Shown: piece after piece, positions 61,223 to 64,000 of the stretch
Layout: every line of letters begins with the position of its first letter
How positions within the stretch are numbered: position 1 is the first letter of the stretch
Assembly: GCA_947454105.1 (NCBI GenBank)
Contig: CANGIP010000006.1
Location: forward strand, 1-64,000
DNA: 64,000 bases
Direction of reading: 5' to 3'
From: Actinomycetota bacterium
Lineage (GTDB): Bacteria; Actinomycetota; Acidimicrobiia; Acidimicrobiales; Ilumatobacteraceae
The notes under the pieces: generated by a model
Told to the model about the DNA's origin: nothing
Databases searched by the model: none
The model's input: the letters and a program-made list of their open reading frames with translations, nothing else
Position numbers and translations under genes: made by a program

Positions 61223-62886
61223 GCGGCTGGCACCGTTGTCGTTGGGTTAGTAGTTGGTGCAGTAGTTGTTGGTGGTGTCGTGCTTTTACAGGCGTCAAGT
61301 GGTTTGACGACTAGGTAGGGATTGCTCGCGGCTCCGCCACCTGGGTGAAACTCAAAATGCAAATGCGGTGTTGAACTGCTTCCGGTACTTCCGACATAAC
61401 CAATGACTTGCCCCGCTACGACAGTTGCTCCGAGCGCAGCCCCGTCAGCAAAAGCACTGAGGTGGGCGTAGTGGAAGTAGGTGCCATCAAGAGCGGTGAG
61501 CCGAATTGCGTTTCCACCAAGCGAACCTGGATGATCAAGGAACACGCGAGTGATCGTGCCATTTGTGACGGCATAAATTGGAGTTCCAGACTTGGCGATG
61601 ATGTCGACACCTTCGTGTTGACGTCCGCCAGAACGCGGGGCCTTCCACGTGTCGGTAAACCAGCATGGACCAAGTACCGGGAAAACGGTCGGGAGTGTTG
61701 CCGACGTATTCGTTTGAATCGTCGTCGTTGGAGATGCCGTTGCTGGGTTGGTAGTTGAAATACCAGGAGTGATGGTTGCTAATCCTGGAATGAATCCGAC
61801 ATATAACGCAGTGCGCAGATCAAGTATTCCGGTGGACTTCAGGCCTTGGGCTTTTTGAAATGCGCTGATTGCAGCACTCGTAGCTGTTCCAAATTTGCCG
61901 TCAGCGCCACCTTTCACTGCAATGCCAGCAGTGATCAACAGATTTTGTAATGACTTCACTGCATCGCCAGTGTTGGTAATTTTCGGAAGCGTAGGAGCTG
62001 GATTTAAGCCGAGCAATTGCGCGGTGAGTAGATCAACAACTCCAGTTGCCGTGACGCGCATATTTTGTTGAAAAGCTGTCACCGCGTTGGTTGTGCCAGA
62101 ACCAAATCGACCATCAACTCCGCCCTTCAACGAAATTCCCGAAGTAACCAAGGCCTTTTGCAGTGCTTTCACCGCATCGTTGTTGTCGCCGATAATAGGG
62201 AACTGATTCGGAATGGTTGCTGGCGCAGCAGTAGCTGATGGAGCGTTTGTCGTAGCGACGATTGATTGAACGCTTCCGTCAACGATGCCAAGTGAAATTG
62301 CAGTTGTGATATCAACAACTCCAGTTGCCGTGAGTCCACGACTTGTTTGATATACCGAAACTGCGTTTGTTGTGCCGGCTCCAAAAATTCCATCGATGCC
62401 ACCGCGCACAGAAATTGACGCATTTGTTAAAGCTTGCTGGAGCGCTGTCACTATCGCACCGCGTTGACCAAGTCTTGGCAAGGCTGGGCTCGGCGCAAGT
62501 CCGAGAAGAAATGCAGTCGTCGTATTCACGACACCAGAGTTCACGAGACCCTGGCGCGATTGAAAGGTTTTGATGGCGTTGGATGTGCCATTTCCGAAAA
62601 TTCCGTCGACGCCACCGGTCACGGAAATTCCTTGAGCGACGAGTGCTTGTTGAAGCGAACGAACTGCTTGACCTCGGTCGCCAATTTGCGGAAACGTCGA
62701 TGCAGTATTTGTTGAAAGTAAGTGAATGACCGAACTTTGTGCCGGCGTCGTAGCGGCGTGAACCGTGGTTGTACCCCACGCGGCAGAAATAACAAGAGTG
62801 ATCACCGTGGCACCAACAGATGTGAGGGTCCGGGTGCGTAGTCGCAGTCGTGGAGCCGCGAGATCGGGGTGTTTGGCAATGAGCAC
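61219..62886 (-). CDS. Secreted M23 endopeptidase with four peptidoglycan-binding repeats
   Basis: Wall hydrolase of 555 residues: signal peptide (about 20-45), four PG_binding_1 repeats of about 65 residues (about 58-350), a Thr/Ala linker and a LytM domain (about 410-535). The zinc ligands are intact: GGRQHEGVD and TPHLHFEF, so it should be active, cleaving stem-peptide or cross-bridge bonds. The repeats share the GG-(V/I/A)-DG-x-FG motif and differ in a few positions, a recent internal expansion. The end is a Thr/Pro-rich tail. Divergent from mraZ by 240 bp. Confidence 0.93.
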   Translation of the reverse strand: MLIAKHPDLAAPRLRLRTRTLTSVGATVITLVISAAWGTTTVHAATTPAQSSVIHLLSTNTASTFPQIGDRGQAVRSLQQALVAQGISVTGGVDGIFGNGTSNAIKTFQSRQGLVNSGVVNTTTAFLLGLAPSPALPRLGQRGAIVTALQQALTNASISVRGGIDGIFGAGTTNAVSVYQTSRGLTATGVVDITTAISLGIVDGSVQSIVATTNAPSATAAPATIPNQFPIIGDNNDAVKALQKALVTSGISLKGGVDGRFGSGTTNAVTAFQQNMRVTATGVVDLLTAQLLGLNPAPTLPKITNTGDAVKSLQNLLITAGIAVKGGADGKFGTATSAAISAFQKAQGLKSTGILDLRTALYVGFIPGLATITPGISTTNPATASPTTTIQTNTSATLPTVFPVLGPCWFTDTWKAPRSGGRQHEGVDIIAKSGTPIYAVTNGTITRVFLDHPGSLGGNAIRLTALDGTYFHYAHLSAFADGAALGATVVAGQVIGYVGSTGSSSTPHLHFEFHPGGGAASNPYLVVKPLDACKSTTPPTTTAPTTNPTTTVPAA

Positions 62887-62995
62887 CTATGGGTATCGGC
62901 GCCTTGCTCCGCCCAACTTGAGGATTTCATGAAGATTTTCTCTGAATGTGGACTTTCTGAGCCAATTGCGCCGAGTGGCCCGAAAAAATTCCAAA

Positions 62996-63074
62996 AAAGT
63001 GGCGCGAAAAGGGGAAAAGTGGTTGACAAAGGGGGGTGTTGGGGTGCAAAGTGGAGGACATAGGGGAAATGTGG
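62996..63074 (+). promoter_or_regulatory. Putative MraZ-binding repeat array before mraZ
   Basis: Copies of AAAGTGG or near-copies start at 62996, 63016, 63028 (AAAGGGG), 63048 and 63067 (AAATGTGG). Most spacings are 19-20 bp, two turns of the helix, so the copies face one side of the DNA. MraZ is known to bind tandem short G-rich or AAAGTG-type repeats before its own operon. A TTGACA (63023-63028) lies within the array. Confidence 0.6.
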
Positions 63075-63091
63075 AGGCAGAAACCACATTT
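63067..63091 (+). promoter_or_regulatory. Hairpin in the mraZ leader
   Basis: An 8-bp perfect inverted repeat (AAATGTGG and CCACATTT) with a 9-base loop, followed by TTCTTGG. The right end of the MraZ box array forms its left arm. It could be a weak attenuator, or a palindromic part of the operator. Confidence 0.4.
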
Positions 63092-63126
63092 TTCTTGGTT
63101 TTCATCACGTCACGAGAGGCAGATCA

Positions 63127-63549
63127 GTGGAAGGTTTCGTTGGTAGGTACGAGCGTCAGCTTGACCCCAAGGGTCGAGTCGCGCTTCCGGCGACCTTCCG
63201 AAACCGTCTCGAACCCCGTTGCTATTTGGTGCTCGGCCAGGACAAGTGCATCAGCGTGGTCACTGTTGCGGTCTCTCTCTCCTGGGCTGAAGAGATGACT
63301 CAGGCCGTCAAGCGTGGCGAAAAGAGCAGAGCCGAATTGCGCGCCATGGCCGCCAATATGGTCGAAGTCCAAGTTGATAGCCAGGGTCGGATCACGCTCG
63401 ATGAAAATCTGCGTCAGTTTGCAGGTCTCAGCGCTGGCTCGAAGGTTGTCGTTTCCGGAGCCTTTGACTCAGTTGAAATCTGGGAACCAAGCCGATTCGC
63501 TCGAATGTTGGCGACTGGTGAGGGTGTCATTGCCGGTGAGGGCGAATGA
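63127..63549 (+). CDS. mraZ: Transcriptional regulator MraZ
   Basis: DNA-binding protein of 140 residues and first gene of the division and cell wall cluster. Two SpoVT/AbrB-like halves are clear: GRYERQLDPKGRVALPATFR and VEVQVDSQGRITLDENLRQF. MraZ forms ring-shaped oligomers that repress the dcw operon. Start is GTG at 63127 with GAGAGG six bases ahead. Overlaps the rsmH start by 4 bp. Confidence 0.97.
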   Translation: MEGFVGRYERQLDPKGRVALPATFRNRLEPRCYLVLGQDKCISVVTVAVSLSWAEEMTQAVKRGEKSRAELRAMAANMVEVQVDSQGRITLDENLRQFAGLSAGSKVVVSGAFDSVEIWEPSRFARMLATGEGVIAGEGE

Positions 63550-64000
63550 TGTCAGCTCAACCGGCAACTTTTTCGCATGACCCAGTGATGGTGCGCGAAA
63601 TTGCCGAACTGTTCGTGAGCGTTCCTGATGGGGTTGTTCTTGATGCAACTCTTGGGGGCGCTGGACACACCACGGCCATTCTCGATGCGCACCCTGGGCT
63701 TCGAGTGCTTGGCCTAGACCGGGATCCAGCAGCACTGGAAGCATCTCGAGTGCGCTTAGCGCCGTACGGCGATCGCGCTATGTTGCAACACCGCCGCTTT
63801 GACGATCTAGATGCGGCGATGTCTGAGGCAGGTATCGACGAGTTGTCGGGCGCGCTTTTTGATCTTGGGGTCTCATCGCATCAGTTCGATAGTGGTGAAC
63901 GGGGTTTTTCCTATCGTCACGATGCTCCGCTTGACATGCGCATGGATACAACTGAGTTGACGACTGCGGCTGACGTTGTCAACCAAGCATCAGAAGGCGA
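63546..64000 (+). CDS. rsmH: 16S rRNA (cytosine1402-N4)-methyltransferase, partial
   Basis: The first 151 codons of rsmH (mraW) reach the window end. SAM-binding motifs are visible: SHDPVMVREI, VVLDATLGGAGHTTAIL, GLDRDPAAL and FDLGVSSHQFDSGERGFSY with DAPLDMRMD. The enzyme methylates C1402 in the decoding centre. ATG at 63546 overlaps the mraZ stop; a second ATG at 63549 is equally possible. The C-terminal half is outside the window. Confidence 0.96.
   Translation, partial: MMSAQPATFSHDPVMVREIAELFVSVPDGVVLDATLGGAGHTTAILDAHPGLRVLGLDRDPAALEASRVRLAPYGDRAMLQHRRFDDLDAAMSEAGIDELSGALFDLGVSSHQFDSGERGFSYRHDAPLDMRMDTTELTTAADVVNQASEG

Overview
The window looks like a chromosomal segment of a non-mycelial actinobacterium, most likely of the class Acidimicrobiia (Ilumatobacter-type lineage). 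The evidence is the mtrA-mtrB-lpqB order, PimB- and Ppm1-like mannosyltransferases, a DosR-like regulator, the TIGR03960/TIGR03936-rng-rplU-rpmA-dgt-obg-proB order, mraZ-rsmH, long Thr/Ser-rich linkers, and moderate GC by eye. This placement is inference; no 16S gene is present. The genome is very compact: no fully gene-free stretch exceeds 300 bp, and many genes overlap by 1-4 bases or converge with almost no gap.

Layout. 1-3.1 kb: start of an unidentified gene under a likely LexA box, a secreted L,D-transpeptidase, a glutathione peroxidase and tRNA-Pro(UGG). 3.2-7.2 kb: a membrane hybrid histidine kinase coupled to a receiver-EAL c-di-GMP phosphodiesterase. 7.3-11.2 kb: a TetR regulator, a cupredoxin-multicopper oxidase fusion and a divergent DevS/DevR-like pair with GGGAC-N4-GTCCC operators. 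11.2-16.8 kb: tig-clpP-clpX-folC-ndk. 16.9-23.0 kb: the elongation cluster mreB-mreC-mreD-PBP2-rodA. 23.1-32.2 kb: radical SAM pair, rng, rplU, rpmA, dgt (reverse), obg and proB. 32.2-38.5 kb: murJ (reverse), a MoxR/VWA pair, a phosphatase and a GMC oxidoreductase. 38.5-43.8 kb: a small Cys-pair protein, queG, pimB, a membrane protein, an SRPBCC protein, a ROK kinase and an ACT protein. 43.8-49.5 kb: glpK, pfkA and mtrA-mtrB-lpqB. 49.6-57.6 kb: an IMPase, Ppm1, dinB, DUF3040 and a MoxR-DUF58-transglutaminase block. 57.6-64 kb: a second ROK kinase, acyl-CoA dehydrogenase, HNH protein, lipoate-ligase-like protein, an M23 endopeptidase, then mraZ and the start of rsmH, which open the division cluster.

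The main theme is envelope growth and its control: rod elongation, lipid II flipping, peptidoglycan cross-linking and hydrolysis, MtrAB signalling and MraZ. A second theme is redox or hypoxia sensing (DevRS-like pair, copper oxidase, peroxidase).

The most notable regulatory signal is a recurring TANNNT hexamer 6-9 bases before ATG/GTG, as expected for leaderless mRNAs. At three divergent gene pairs the two hexamers face opposite ways and share one TA step. This pattern also corrects the starts of dgt and murJ. I saw no CRISPR array, insertion sequence, prophage or clear foreign island, and no complete undescribed multi-gene system; the novelty lies in regulation and unusual domain architectures.
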